A stretch of DNA of 64,000 nt, from the NCBI GenBank assembly GCA_038227995.1, contig JBBRPP010000015.1, positions 1 to 64,000 on the forward strand, in the 5' to 3' direction. The position numbers were made by a program, and so were the translations under genes. The number at the start of each line of letters is the position of its first letter. Positions within the stretch are counted from its first letter, which is position 1. Positions 1-9,403 of the stretch are shown here, in pieces. The notes below the pieces were generated by a model. It had not been told where the DNA came from. It searched no databases and was given only the letters and a program-made list of their open reading frames with translations. Origin of the DNA: WLMZ01 sp038227995 (GTDB lineage Bacteria > Actinomycetota > Acidimicrobiia > Acidimicrobiales > Ilumatobacteraceae).

Positions 1-303
1 ATGATCTCGGGAGTGGGTCGTCCACGGCGTGTCATGGTGTCCTCCTGATGTTGCACGACAACACCAGGTCAACGCGACACCACCGCGAAAATTCCCGATC
101 AACAACAATTTCTCGACTAATCAACCTTCCAGGACACTAGACCGGTGGCGGGATTGCTGCCCTCGTTGTGGATCGACCAGGCACCGGTGTGATCGCTGCG
201 TCACCATATCCGACCCACCCAACCGCGGCGACCCTGCGCGGGACGCCCCTGCGCGACCGGACCATCATGGGTTCCTTGCGCAGCGCGGCTGGATTCCATC
301 CCT

Positions 304-615
304 ATGAGCTACGCCCCAGCGCGTGTTCCTACGCGTCACCCACCGAGACAGATTTTGATCGAGGTGTTCCTTCGCCGCTCAACTCCCGCCGGACGTCCCG
401 GATTCCAATTGTGCGGAACAGCCGTCCACGGAGGGGCGTTTGCAAACGGCAAGAACATCGCTGCGGTCGAGCGCTACCGGGGCAAGCCACTGACCGCCCC
501 GGCGGCCGACAAGATTGTGCGGGTGGAGGACATGGGAACGCTGGGTCAGGCGATGATCCACACCTTGCAGGAGCACATCAACGGCACCGAGAACACTTCG
601 ACCACACAGGGATGA
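304..615 (+). CDS. Unidentified short ORF, possible gene remnant
   Basis: This frame could encode 103 residues. The first 40 are arginine- and proline-rich and look non-coding. Residues 41-103 look like a real protein tail, with GGAFANGKNIAAVERYRG followed by an amphipathic end, and with G/C-biased third codon positions. I see no convincing Shine-Dalgarno sequence before the ATG. I cannot assign a family. The natural reading is the 3' remnant of a decayed gene, or a frame whose true start lies elsewhere. A chance ORF in GC-rich DNA remains possible. Confidence 0.2.
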   Translation: MSYAPARVPTRHPPRQILIEVFLRRSTPAGRPGFQLCGTAVHGGAFANGKNIAAVERYRGKPLTAPAADKIVRVEDMGTLGQAMIHTLQEHINGTENTSTTQG

Positions 616-765
616 CCAGGTCGCGAATGAGCGCTCGAGTCCGATGGCAGCGCCTGGCGATTTTTCGACAGTTCGCGCGCTCGGGCTGAGGTCACGGCAC
701 GATCTTCGCGGGTCACACGCGCTCGTCGGCCGGCCCGCCCGGCGAACTGTATGACACCCCTTCGG

Positions 766-771
766 TAGGGT
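766..771 (+). promoter_or_regulatory. Putative -10 element of lhr (leaderless)
   Basis: TAGGGT lies exactly six bases before the lhr ATG, and no Shine-Dalgarno sequence is present between them. The same TANNNT-then-start arrangement recurs before several other genes in the window, so transcription probably starts at or very near the start codon. No clear -35 hexamer is visible. Confidence 0.4.
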
Positions 772-777
772 TTCGCC

Positions 778-3700
778 ATGGCTGATCATCCGGTGCTGCA
801 GCGGTTCTCGCCCGCCGTGCGCGCCTGGTTCGCGACGTCCTTCCCCACACCCACGCCGCCGCAGGTTCACGGCTGGCCGGCGATCACCGATCGGCAGCAC
901 ACGCTCATCTGCGCGCCAACGGGCAGCGGCAAGACGTTGACCGCGTTTCTGGCATCGATCGATCGCCTCACCACCACACCGATCCCCGACAAGTTGGCGC
1001 GGACGCGTGTGCTCTACATCTCGCCGCTGCGCGCGTTGGCGTTCGACATCGAGAAGAACCTGCGCGCACCGCTGATGGGCATCCAACTCGCGGCCGAGCG
1101 TCTGGGCGAGCCGTTCGTCCAACCCGTCGTGGCGATGCGCACGGGCGACACCAGCTCGAAGGACCGACAGGCGCTGATCCGCCGCCCGCCCGACATGCTG
1201 ATCACCACGCCTGAGAGCCTGTACCTGATGCTCACGTCATCGGCCGCGGCAACGTTGGCCAGTGTCGAGACCGTGATCATCGACGAGATCCATGCGATGG
1301 CCACCACCAAGCGCGGCGCGCACCTGATGTTGTCGCTCGAACGGTTGGAAGAGATCACGACGACGCCACCGCAGCGCATCGGTCTGTCGGCGACGCAGCG
1401 GCCGCTGGAAGAAGTCGCGCGGTTCCTCGGTGGCTTCAGCGCTCCTGGCGTCCAGCGGCCGGTGGCGATCATCGATGCCGGCGTTCGCAAGCAACTGGTG
1501 GTCGATGTCGTCGTGCCGGTCGAAGACTTGGGCGAGATGGGTCAGGTCGTGCCGACCGAGTTGCGATCGGGCCCGGCATCGGCCGCGCTCAGTCCGCAGC
1601 GCAGCAGTATCTGGCCCAGCATCTACCCACGCATTCTCGAACTCGTGGCGGCCCACCGCAGCACCATCATCTTCTGCAACGCTCGCCGCCAGGCCGAACG
1701 CTTGGCCGCACGGCTGAACGAAGCCGCGCAGGAAGCGGGCATCGGGGTCGACCCCGAAACCGGACTGATGGTGGAAGATCTGGTCAAGGCCCACCACGGG
1801 TCACTGGCGCGCGAGCAACGCGTCGTCATCGAGGACCAGTTGAAGCGTGGCGTGCTGCGCGGCATCGTGGCCACGAGCAGCCTCGAACTCGGCATCGACA
1901 TGGGCGCGGTCGATCTCGTGATCCAGGTCGAATCGCCGGGCTCGGTCAGCCGCGGGCTGCAGCGCATCGGGCGTGCCGGTCACCAGGTCGGCGAGCCGAG
2001 CAAGGGCACGCTGTTCCCGAAGCACCGCGGCGATCTGCTCGAAGCCGCGGTGGTCACCAAGCGGATGGTCGAAGGCTTGATCGAGACCACGCGGTATCTG
2101 CGCAACCCGCTCGACGTGCTCGCTCAGCAGATCGTCGCGGCGGTGGCGATCGCGGCCGGCGACGTCTCGGTCGAATCCATCGGGGCGATGGTCCGGCGCT
2201 GCGCATGCTTCGCCGACATCTCCGAAGAACTGCTCACCAACACCCTCGATCTCCTGGCCGGCCGCTATCCCAGCGAAGAGTTCAGCGAGCTGCGCCCACG
2301 GCTGGTGTGGGATCGGATCAACAACACGCTGCGTGCCCGCGATGGGTCACGGCGGCTGGCCGTCACCAGCGGTGGCACCATCCCCGACCGCGGGTTGTTC
2401 GGGGTGTTCCTGCCCGACGGCACGCGGGTGGGCGAGCTCGATGAAGAGATGGTGTACGAATCGCGTCCGGGCGAGACGTTCATCCTCGGCGCGTCCACGT
2501 GGCGGATCGAAGACATCACGTTTGAGCGCGTCACGGTCACTCCCGCCCCTGGGCAGCCGGGCAAGATGCCGTTCTGGCACGGCGATCGGCCGGGGCGCCC
2601 GCTGGAATTGGGCCGCGCGTTGGGCGCGTTCCAACGTGAGATGCGCGCGCTCGATGATCCCACCGCTCTCGAACGCTTGCGCAGCGAGTACTCGCTCGAC
2701 GAGTTCGCCGCGAACAACGTTGTCCTGTACCTGCGCGAGCAGGCCGAGGCCACCGGGGTCGTGCCCGATGACCGAACGGTTGTGATCGAGCGGTTCCGTG
2801 ACGAGATCGGCGACTGGCGGGTGTGCATCCTCTCGCCGTTCGGCACACCCGTGCATGCGCCGTGGGCGATGGCGATCGAGCGTCGCCTGATCGAACGTTT
2901 CGACATGGCGGTCGAAACGATGTGGGGCGACGACGGCATCGTCATCCGTCTGCCCGAGGCCGCCGACGAGCTACCGCTGTCCGAGGTCCTGATCGACCCC
3001 GAGGACATCGACGAGATCCTGATGAGCACGCTGCCGCAGACGTCGCTGTTCTCCGCCCGCTTCCGCGAGTGCGCGGCGCGGGCGTTGCTGTTGCCGCGTC
3101 GCCGGCCCGATCGACGCACGCCCCTGTGGCAGCAGCGCCAGCGGGCCGCGGATCTGCTCGCGGTCGCGGCCAAGTACCCCAGCTTCCCGATCCTGCTCGA
3201 GACCAGCCGTGAGTGCCTGCAGGACGTGTTCGATGTGCCGGCGCTGCGTGAGGTGCTCGGCCAGCTGCGCAGCCGCGCGGTGCGGGTCGTCAGCGTCGAT
3301 ACCGCCAAGGCGTCGCCTTTCGCGCAGAGTCTGCTGTTCAACTGGATCGCCGCCTACATGTACGAAGGCGATGCTCCGTTGGCCGAACGTCGCGCGGCGG
3401 CGCTTGCGCTCGATCGCGATCTGCTGCGCGATCTGTTGGGGGCCGAAGAGCTGCGCGAACTGCTCGACGCGGGCGTGCTGGCCGACCTCGAGCTGGAACT
3501 GCAGTGCCTGGCCGACGGTCGGCGGGCGCGCAGCGCCGACGAGTTGCATGACGTGCTGCGACGGGTCGGCGATCTGTCGGCGGCCGAGGCCGACGTCCGC
3601 TCCGAAGGCGAGCCGGGTCGATCCGTGGATTGGATGGCGTCGTTGGTGGCCGAACGCCGCGCCATCGGTGTGCGGGTCGCCGACGAGGACCGCTTCATCG

Positions 3701-5289
3701 CCGCCGAAGACGCAGCGCGCTACCGCGATGCGCTCGGCTGCTCGCTGCCGATGGGGCTGCCGATGGCGTTCACCGACCCGGTTGCTCGACCCCTCGAAGA
3801 GCTGTTACGCCGGTATGCGCGCACGCACGGCCCGTTCGTGTCGGCCGATGCGGCGCGTCGGTTCGGCCTGCCGCTCGAACGCGTCGCCGGGGCACTCGGC
3901 GCACTGGAAGCCGAGGAGCGCCTTGTCATCGGCGAGTTCCGCCCCGATGGCCTGGCTCGTGAATGGTGCGACGTCGAGGTCCTGCGCCAGCTGCGGCGCC
4001 GATCGCTGGCCACGTTGCGGCGCGAGGTCGAACCAGTCGAACCGGAAGCCCTCGCCCGCTTCCTGCAGTTGTGGCACGGCGTTCCGTCCGAGCGCCGCGG
4101 GCCCGATGCGCTGGTCGAGGCATTGGGGGCGTTGCAGGGATCAGCCTTGGTGGCATCGACCCTCGAATCCGAGATCCTGCCTCTGCGCGTTCGTGGTTAC
4201 CGCACGAGCGACCTCGACGAACTGTGCACCGGGGGAGACGTCGTGTGGCTCGGCGCCGGCGCGATCGGGGCTGCCGACGGCAGGGTGCGCCTCTACTTCG
4301 CCGACCAACTTCCGCTCCTGGCCAACGCGCTCGAAGCCGTCGATCCACCGCAGGGCGAGCTACACGACGCGATCCGCACGCTGCTGGGCGAACGCGGGGC
4401 CAGCTTCTGGGGTCAGGTCCGGGCCGCGGCACCGTCGGCAACCGATGTCGAACTGCTGGCCGCGCTGTGGGATCTGGTCTGGGCCGGCGAGGTCACGAAC
4501 GACTCGCTCGCGCCGCTGCGGGCGATCATCGGAGGTGCCGGCAAGTCGCGTTCAGCCGCAGCGAGCAAGACGCGCGCCCGCCCTCGGCCGGGTCGGCTCA
4601 CGCGCGTCGGCCCACCCGCCGGCGCCGGCCGGTGGAGCCTTGTCGCGCCGCTGCTGTTGCCCCGGCCGACGCCGACAGCGATCGCTCACGCAAGCGCGCT
4701 GCAGTTGCTCGAACGGCACGGCGTGCTCACGCGCGAAGCCGTCGGGGCCGAGGGCGTGGTCGGCGGGTTCAGCGCCGTCTACGGCGTGCTCAAGGTGCTC
4801 GAAGAGCGGGGCCAGGTGCGCCGCGGTTATTTCGTCAGCGGGCTGGGTGCGGCTCAGTTCAGCCTGCCGGGTGCCGTCGACCGGCTGCGCAGCGTGCGTG
4901 AGGGCCCAGACGCACTGCGGCCCGAGGTCGCCCAGAACACGATCGTGCTCGCCGCCACCGATCCGGCCCAACCGTACGGGGGCACGCTGCCGTGGCCCGA
5001 CAACAACGGCCGCCCGTCCCGATCCGCCGGAGCTCTTGTGGTGTCGACGGCGGGCCGTGCCGTGGCGTGGCTCGACCAACGCGGTCATCATCTGCTCACC
5101 TTCGCCGGCGCCGATGTCGAGACCGGGTGGGTCGACGCGGTTGCTGCGCTGGTGAAGGACGGCCGGCAGCGGGCGATCGAGATCCGCAAGTTGAACGGTG
5201 AGCCACCGCCGGTCAGCGGGCCGGTGGTCGACGCGTTGAAGCGGGTCGGATTCGTCGACGGCTACCGCGGGCTGGTGCTGCGCACGTAG
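778..5289 (+). CDS. lhr: Lhr-family ATP-dependent helicase
   Basis: Large superfamily 2 helicase of 1,503 residues, essentially the length of mycobacterial Lhr, a 3'-to-5' DNA-translocating ATPase linked to DNA repair. Motif I (APTGSGKT) is at residues 46-53 and the DEIH box at 169-172. The SAT motif (LSATQRP) and the motif VI region (QRIGRAGHQ) follow. About 850 residues follow the helicase core, as in the long Lhr class with its winged-helix and C-terminal domains. The ATG at 778 has a TAGGGT element six bases upstream and no ribosome binding site. The gene stands alone and converges on a tetR gene. Family assignment is secure; the exact cellular substrate is not shown by sequence. Confidence 0.96.
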   Translation: MADHPVLQRFSPAVRAWFATSFPTPTPPQVHGWPAITDRQHTLICAPTGSGKTLTAFLASIDRLTTTPIPDKLARTRVLYISPLRALAFDIEKNLRAPLMGIQLAAERLGEPFVQPVVAMRTGDTSSKDRQALIRRPPDMLITTPESLYLMLTSSAAATLASVETVIIDEIHAMATTKRGAHLMLSLERLEEITTTPPQRIGLSATQRPLEEVARFLGGFSAPGVQRPVAIIDAGVRKQLVVDVVVPVEDLGEMGQVVPTELRSGPASAALSPQRSSIWPSIYPRILELVAAHRSTIIFCNARRQAERLAARLNEAAQEAGIGVDPETGLMVEDLVKAHHGSLAREQRVVIEDQLKRGVLRGIVATSSLELGIDMGAVDLVIQVESPGSVSRGLQRIGRAGHQVGEPSKGTLFPKHRGDLLEAAVVTKRMVEGLIETTRYLRNPLDVLAQQIVAAVAIAAGDVSVESIGAMVRRCACFADISEELLTNTLDLLAGRYPSEEFSELRPRLVWDRINNTLRARDGSRRLAVTSGGTIPDRGLFGVFLPDGTRVGELDEEMVYESRPGETFILGASTWRIEDITFERVTVTPAPGQPGKMPFWHGDRPGRPLELGRALGAFQREMRALDDPTALERLRSEYSLDEFAANNVVLYLREQAEATGVVPDDRTVVIERFRDEIGDWRVCILSPFGTPVHAPWAMAIERRLIERFDMAVETMWGDDGIVIRLPEAADELPLSEVLIDPEDIDEILMSTLPQTSLFSARFRECAARALLLPRRRPDRRTPLWQQRQRAADLLAVAAKYPSFPILLETSRECLQDVFDVPALREVLGQLRSRAVRVVSVDTAKASPFAQSLLFNWIAAYMYEGDAPLAERRAAALALDRDLLRDLLGAEELRELLDAGVLADLELELQCLADGRRARSADELHDVLRRVGDLSAAEADVRSEGEPGRSVDWMASLVAERRAIGVRVADEDRFIAAEDAARYRDALGCSLPMGLPMAFTDPVARPLEELLRRYARTHGPFVSADAARRFGLPLERVAGALGALEAEERLVIGEFRPDGLAREWCDVEVLRQLRRRSLATLRREVEPVEPEALARFLQLWHGVPSERRGPDALVEALGALQGSALVASTLESEILPLRVRGYRTSDLDELCTGGDVVWLGAGAIGAADGRVRLYFADQLPLLANALEAVDPPQGELHDAIRTLLGERGASFWGQVRAAAPSATDVELLAALWDLVWAGEVTNDSLAPLRAIIGGAGKSRSAAASKTRARPRPGRLTRVGPPAGAGRWSLVAPLLLPRPTPTAIAHASALQLLERHGVLTREAVGAEGVVGGFSAVYGVLKVLEERGQVRRGYFVSGLGAAQFSLPGAVDRLRSVREGPDALRPEVAQNTIVLAATDPAQPYGGTLPWPDNNGRPSRSAGALVVSTAGRAVAWLDQRGHHLLTFAGADVETGWVDAVAALVKDGRQRAIEIRKLNGEPPPVSGPVVDALKRVGFVDGYRGLVLRT

Positions 5290-5306
5290 CGGCGATCAGC
5301 ATGCGC

Positions 5307-5380
5307 GGGTCAGCGGGAGTCGCGGCCGGCAGCGACTGGACGGGCCCCAGCGTGCGCTGGGTCAGCGCGAGTCGCGGCCG
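5307..5380. repeat. Pair of 22-bp direct repeats between lhr and tetR
   Basis: Two 22-bp copies at 5307-5328 and 5359-5380 differ at one position; each contains the core AGTCGCGGCCG. The second copy covers the last codons and stop of the tetR gene, so the first looks like a duplicated tail of tetR in the intergenic space. A hairpin lies between them. Confidence 0.6.
5346..5361. terminator. Hairpin between convergent lhr and tetR
   Basis: CCCAGC-GTGC-GCTGGG forms a perfect six-base-pair stem with a four-base loop between the stops of two convergent genes. There is no T-run on either side, so it would be a GC-only bidirectional terminator of the kind common in actinobacteria. Confidence 0.45.
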
Positions 5381-5952
5381 ATGGCTCGCAAGCCGGCCCA
5401 GGCCAGATCGCTGACCTGACGAGCGAGCAGGTCTGGATCGAAGTCGGTGCCGTTGTCGACCAGGCGACGGCTGACACCTTCGGCCAGCCCGACCAATCCG
5501 TGGGCGAGGGTGCGTTGGTGCTCGGCGTCGATGTCGGCGGTGATGAGGGGCTTGATCGCTTCGGCCACCTGCGCGGTGACCTTGCGGACGGCGTCGTTGA
5601 ACTCCTCGTCGCGGCGGGCGCCGCTGCCGAACAGCAGCAGGAACGCGTCATGGTCGTCGGCCACCCAACGGAAGTAGGCGCGGAAGCCGAGCTCGGTCTG
5701 GTGCTTGCCGTCGGTTGCGCCGGCAGTGGCCTTGGCGATCGCGGTCAGCAGTCGCTCGCCGACCTCGTCGAGCAGAGCGATGTAGAGATCGCGCTTCGAA
5801 TCGAAGTGTTGGTAGACGACGGGCTTGGTGACACCGGCCGCGTCGGCGACGTCGTTCATCGACGCGCCGTGGTAACCCTGGCGAGCGAACACCTGCAGCG
5901 CGACCTCGAGCAGTTGTTCGCGGCGGGCAGAGGCGGGAAGACGAATCGACAT
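5362..5952 (-). CDS. TetR-family transcriptional regulator
   Basis: One-component repressor of 196 residues. The N-terminal helix-turn-helix (residues about 10-55) has the family pattern, including VFARQGYHGASMNDVADAAG followed by TKPVVYQHF. The C-terminal ligand and dimer domain is not specific enough to predict an inducer. I chose the ATG at 5952 because homology begins immediately after it; the longer upstream frame is arginine-rich and unlike any TetR. A TACCCT hexamer lies 12 bases before the ATG. The nearby crotonase gene (6453) may be a target, but this is inference from proximity. Function as a TetR protein is secure. Confidence 0.92.
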   Translation of the reverse strand: MSIRLPASARREQLLEVALQVFARQGYHGASMNDVADAAGVTKPVVYQHFDSKRDLYIALLDEVGERLLTAIAKATAGATDGKHQTELGFRAYFRWVADDHDAFLLLFGSGARRDEEFNDAVRKVTAQVAEAIKPLITADIDAEHQRTLAHGLVGLAEGVSRRLVDNGTDFDPDLLARQVSDLAWAGLRAIGRDSR

Positions 5953-6121
5953 AGAAGTGACCTGAGGGTAATCGCGACGAATGCGATCCGCTACGGCACC
6001 AGGACGACCGGCGTGCGGCGGACGGCATTCGCCGTCGCTCGCCCGGTGTTCGGCGGCCGCCATTCGCCCGAGGCGGACCGAGGCCGACCGGCGATGCATC
6101 CCTCGCAGCGCGGGCGGTCGC

Positions 6122-6418
6122 TCACAGTCCGCGGGCGACGTCGTCCTTCTCGGCGGCCTTCACCGCGTAGCCGATGACGATCGCCGGGGCCAGCAGGACC
6201 GAGCCGATGATCATCGATGTCGTGATCACCGTGACCTTGCCGCTGGAGAACCCGGTGATCAGGGCGACGAAGAACATCACGATCGCGACGAGGAAGAGCA
6301 GGTACCCGACCCGGCTGGCGACCTTGTTCCACTTGGCCACAGCGGCCCGCCTGGCGCGGACGGGGTCGAACGGTTCGGGTTCGGGCTCGGGTTGGGTCAT
6401 CGGGGCGGGGGAAGTCAT
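6122..6418 (-). CDS. Small two-helix membrane protein
   Basis: This 98-residue protein has a Pro/Glu-rich N-terminus (a PEPEPEP run at residues 10-16) and two hydrophobic segments at about 37-56 and 64-86 joined by a short polar turn. A charged cytoplasmic-type tail ends it. No enzyme motif is visible, and I do not assign a domain family. The ATG at 6418 is preferred; a second in-frame ATG six codons later is possible. It is divergent from the crotonase gene at 6453, with 34 bases between them, and lies upstream of tetR on the same strand. Confidence 0.7.
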   Translation of the reverse strand: MTSPAPMTQPEPEPEPFDPVRARRAAVAKWNKVASRVGYLLFLVAIVMFFVALITGFSSGKVTVITTSMIIGSVLLAPAIVIGYAVKAAEKDDVARGL

Positions 6419-6452
6419 ACAGTCTGCTGCGAATGGTAGAGCGGAGGACCCG

Positions 6453-7184
6453 ATGACCGTGCATCTCGACATGCGTGACAACGTCGCGCTGGTCACGATC
6501 GATCGGCCCGAGCGTCGCAACGCGGTCGATCATGCGACGTTGCTCGCCCTCGGTCAAGCCCAGCGCGACGCACTGGCGGCCAAGGCCAGGTGTCTCGTGC
6601 TGACGGGGACGCCGCCGGCGTTCTGCGCCGGTGCTGACCTCACCGGTGTCGAGAGCGGCGAGTTCGTCGACACGCTCGGCGCGGTGTTGCGCGGCTTCAC
6701 CGAGCTGCCGATCCCGACGATTGCCGCGATCGACGGTCCCGCGCTCGGCGCCGGCACGCAGCTGGTCATCGCCTGCGACCTCCGGGTTGCGACCGAGACG
6801 AGCACGTTCGGGATCCCGGCCGCCAAGCTCGGCCTCGTCGTCGACCACTGGACCGTCGAACGGCTTGCCCGCGAGATGGGGCCGGCTGTGGCCCGGGCCA
6901 TGTTGCTGGCCGCCCGCACCTACACCGCGGCCCAACTCGTCTCGGCAGGTCCGATCCACCGCATCGGCGACCTGGATACGGCGCTGGAGTGGGCCGCAGA
7001 GATCGCGACGCTTGCACCGCTCACGATCTCGACCCACAAGCTGATCCTCGAGACATCGTGGCCGGCGCCGCAGCATCACGAAATGGTCGAACAGGCGCGC
7101 ACCGCAGCGTGGGCGAGCAACGATGCCGAGGAAGGCCGGACCGCCTTCCTGGAGAAGCGTCGACCCACCTTCACCGGCGAGTGA
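6453..7184 (+). CDS. Enoyl-CoA hydratase/isomerase family protein (crotonase fold)
   Basis: A 243-residue crotonase-superfamily protein expected to act on acyl-CoA thioesters. The oxyanion-hole segments AFCAGADLTG and GPALGAGTQL are intact. The two glutamates that catalyse hydration in classical enoyl-CoA hydratases are not evident: the segment GIPAAKLGLVVDHW has alanine where the first is expected, and the following helix has alanine where the second is expected. The protein may therefore catalyse another crotonase reaction, such as isomerisation or thioester hydrolysis. A good Shine-Dalgarno sequence (GCGGAGGA) lies five bases before the ATG, so the longer upstream frame is rejected. Confidence 0.87.
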   Translation: MTVHLDMRDNVALVTIDRPERRNAVDHATLLALGQAQRDALAAKARCLVLTGTPPAFCAGADLTGVESGEFVDTLGAVLRGFTELPIPTIAAIDGPALGAGTQLVIACDLRVATETSTFGIPAAKLGLVVDHWTVERLAREMGPAVARAMLLAARTYTAAQLVSAGPIHRIGDLDTALEWAAEIATLAPLTISTHKLILETSWPAPQHHEMVEQARTAAWASNDAEEGRTAFLEKRRPTFTGE

Positions 7185-7221
7185 GACGCAGCCCGCGGTC
7201 TGACGCGAACGTGCCTGACGA

Positions 7222-8628
7222 TCAGAGCGCGGCAGGCAGCAGCCGATTGACGTTCTCGTAGAAGAAGTAGAGAACGATCACCATCGGGACGAAGCCGACC
7301 AGCACGGCGTACCACATGTTGCGGCGGCGTCGGGCGAGGCGGTACGACCCGTACCCGACGGCGATCAGCCAGACGGCCCAGAAGTCGACGTGCGGCCAGG
7401 CGCTGCTGTCGCTGAACCAGCCCTGGCTGAACGCGTCGTCCGCCGTGCTGAAGGCGCTGACTGTCGTGGGCGTGACGCCGGCGACCGTCGTGGTGGCCGT
7501 CGTGGCAGTCGCGCCCGGAGCGACCGGAACGACCGACGCGGGTGCCACCGACGCGGGTGCGCCCGATGCTGGGCTGGCGCCATCGCTGACGACGGTCGCG
7601 GCGGTCGAGTCGGCTGGAAGCGCGGCGCCACCGTCGTCGGCGGGCAGGGTGGCCCCGGCCGAGACGCCGTCGGACGTGACCGTGGCATCAGCCGGCAAGG
7701 ACTGGCCCTGGCCGTAGTTGATCTCGCCCAGTCCGACCGGTGTCGGAGAAGCCCCGACGTCGAGCGTGGCGTGCACGACCAACCGATGCGTTGACGTCCC
7801 CTTCGGTGTGCACGTGATCAGGGTGAGCGTGGCCTTGGCTGGGTCTGAATCGGTGACCACGTAGTAGTCCGAGGGCTTGACGACGAGCGAATCGGTGACG
7901 ACATATGCGTAGACGCCACCGATCTTGGTGTCGACCTCGATCACATCGCCGGGCTTGAGCGCATCGAGATCGCCGAACGGTGCGAGGTGCGACGTGCGGT
8001 GGCCGGCGAGCACGGCGTTGCCGAGCTGGCCCGGCACCGGGGTGTTGGGGAAGTGACCGACGCCCGAGTCCAGTTCCTTCTTGCCGACGCCGGCGACCAC
8101 CAAGAAGTCCAGATCGAGCTTGTGGATCTTGATCTCGGCGATCGCGTCGCCGGGCTTGACGACGCCGAAGTTCTGGGGAACGGCAGCCTGGCTGCTGGTG
8201 GTCGCGACGGCGGTTGTCGTCGGTGCGGCAGATGTGTCGGGCACCGAGCCGGGTGTCGTCGCGACCGTCGTCGGTACGGGAACGGTCGTCGATGTGAGCG
8301 TGATCGGGCCGATCGTCGGCCGGGTGATGCCCTGTTCTGCCAGCGTCTTGTTGAACTCGGACTTCAAGTTGTCCTGCGCGCGCAGGGTCTGGATGCCGGT
8401 TCCCCACAGCTGATAGGCCACGAAGCCGAACATCAGCAGCCCGAGCGTGATCAAGGCCCGGCCGATGTGGCCGACGACCCAGCGCCAGTCGTGCGGTTCG
8501 GGCGGACGGTCCCACCGGCTGATCTTGGGAACGCGACCGTGGCCCGACTTCTGATGCACACCACCAAGAGTCCCGGAAGGCGGATCGATGACGGTTCCAG
8601 CGTCATTTCGTCCGGAATCGTCGGTCAC
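7222..8628 (-). CDS. Class E-like sortase with C-terminal membrane anchor
   Basis: Cysteine transpeptidase that would attach surface proteins or cleave sorting signals outside the membrane. About 468 residues: a cytoplasmic N-terminus, one transmembrane helix (about 52-74), a Thr/Pro-rich linker, and the sortase beta-barrel. The catalytic set is visible as His210 in VLAGHRTSH, Cys273 in TLITC and Arg282 in THRL. After the barrel comes a long Ala/Thr/Pro/Val-rich spacer and two more hydrophobic helices near the C-terminus, an architecture seen in actinobacterial class E sortases. The GTG at 8628 is my choice because it is the first start that does not overlap ccmA; a GTG at 8559 is possible. 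No LPXTG-type substrate gene is adjacent. Confidence 0.86.
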   Translation of the reverse strand: MTDDSGRNDAGTVIDPPSGTLGGVHQKSGHGRVPKISRWDRPPEPHDWRWVVGHIGRALITLGLLMFGFVAYQLWGTGIQTLRAQDNLKSEFNKTLAEQGITRPTIGPITLTSTTVPVPTTVATTPGSVPDTSAAPTTTAVATTSSQAAVPQNFGVVKPGDAIAEIKIHKLDLDFLVVAGVGKKELDSGVGHFPNTPVPGQLGNAVLAGHRTSHLAPFGDLDALKPGDVIEVDTKIGGVYAYVVTDSLVVKPSDYYVVTDSDPAKATLTLITCTPKGTSTHRLVVHATLDVGASPTPVGLGEINYGQGQSLPADATVTSDGVSAGATLPADDGGAALPADSTAATVVSDGASPASGAPASVAPASVVPVAPGATATTATTTVAGVTPTTVSAFSTADDAFSQGWFSDSSAWPHVDFWAVWLIAVGYGSYRLARRRRNMWYAVLVGFVPMVIVLYFFYENVNRLLPAAL

Positions 8629-8752
8629 GGGCCGAGACGCTAGCGGCCCGCCTCGTTCAACCGCTGGCACGCGAACTGACTCCGGCCGCGTGCCGGCGAC
8701 CTGGCGCAGGATGGGAATGCGAGCACGAAGGTGGCTAGCGTTGCGGTGCTCC

Positions 8753-9403
8753 ATGGAAACCGTTGTGCACCTCTCGAACGCCGTGGCAGTGCTCGGCCAG
8801 TTTCCGGTGCTGGCAGGCGTCGACCTCACCGTGAACCGCGGCGAGATAGTGCTGCTGCAGGGGCCGAACGGTGCGGGCAAGACGTCGCTGCTGCGACTGT
8901 GTGCCGGGTTGCTGCCGATCGAGCGGGGCGAAGCCACCGTCCTCGGCTGTGATCTGCGCACGAACCGCGAGGGCGTCCGCAACCGTGTTGGTCTGCTGTC
9001 GCACGCGAACGGGCTCTATGCCGACCTCACCGTGACCGAGAACGTTCGCTTCTGGGGCGCGACCGTCGGCGCCTCGGCGGGCGAGATCGATGCGGCGATG
9101 CAGCGGATGGGACTGGCGCAGCGCCTGGCCAAGGTGCCGGTCAGCCGGCTGTCCGCCGGTCAACGACGGCGCACCGCGCTGGCCTGTCTCGTCGCTCGCC
9201 GCGCCGAACTGTGGCTGCTCGACGAACCACACGCTGGTCTCGACGCGGCCGGTCGCGACGAGCTGGACTCCACGTTGCGCGAGGCCACCACCGCCGGCGC
9301 CACGATCATCGTCGCCAGCCACGAGCTGGAACGGGCAGGTGCGCTGGCGTCGCGTGTGGTTGACATCGTCGGCGGTCTGGCCCGCGAGCGGGCGGCCAGT
9401 TGA
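8753..9403 (+). CDS. ccmA: Heme exporter ATP-binding protein CcmA
   Basis: ABC ATPase of 216 residues that powers the CcmABCD step of cytochrome c maturation System I, in which heme bound to CcmE is released for transfer. Walker A (GPNGAGKT), the ABC signature (LSAGQRRRTALA) and Walker B (LWLLDEPHAGLD) are all present and correctly ordered. Length fits CcmA, which is a minimal single-domain ATPase. The ATG at 8753 is preferred over upstream frames because it begins the conserved strand. It opens the ccm operon, and its stop overlaps the ccmB start (TGATG). Confidence 0.92.
   Translation: METVVHLSNAVAVLGQFPVLAGVDLTVNRGEIVLLQGPNGAGKTSLLRLCAGLLPIERGEATVLGCDLRTNREGVRNRVGLLSHANGLYADLTVTENVRFWGATVGASAGEIDAAMQRMGLAQRLAKVPVSRLSAGQRRRTALACLVARRAELWLLDEPHAGLDAAGRDELDSTLREATTAGATIIVASHELERAGALASRVVDIVGGLARERAAS

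Larger units (their letters stand above)
1..777. other. Left-edge segment without a recognisable gene
   Basis: No open frame in this 777-base stretch gives a protein I recognise, and the overlapping frames on both strands look like chance products of high GC. The first 130 bases are more AT-rich (an oligo-A/T patch near 95-125) than the rest and could hold a promoter or the end of a gene lying to the left. Positions 410-600 have coding-like codon use in one frame (see the 304-615 entry). The last 12 bases carry the putative lhr promoter. Confidence 0.4.

Noticed and set aside
3209..5155. 648-codon second frame inside lhr
   Set aside because: Composition is Arg/Cys/Ser/Trp-rich and lhr itself is continuous and full length, so no frameshift is implied.
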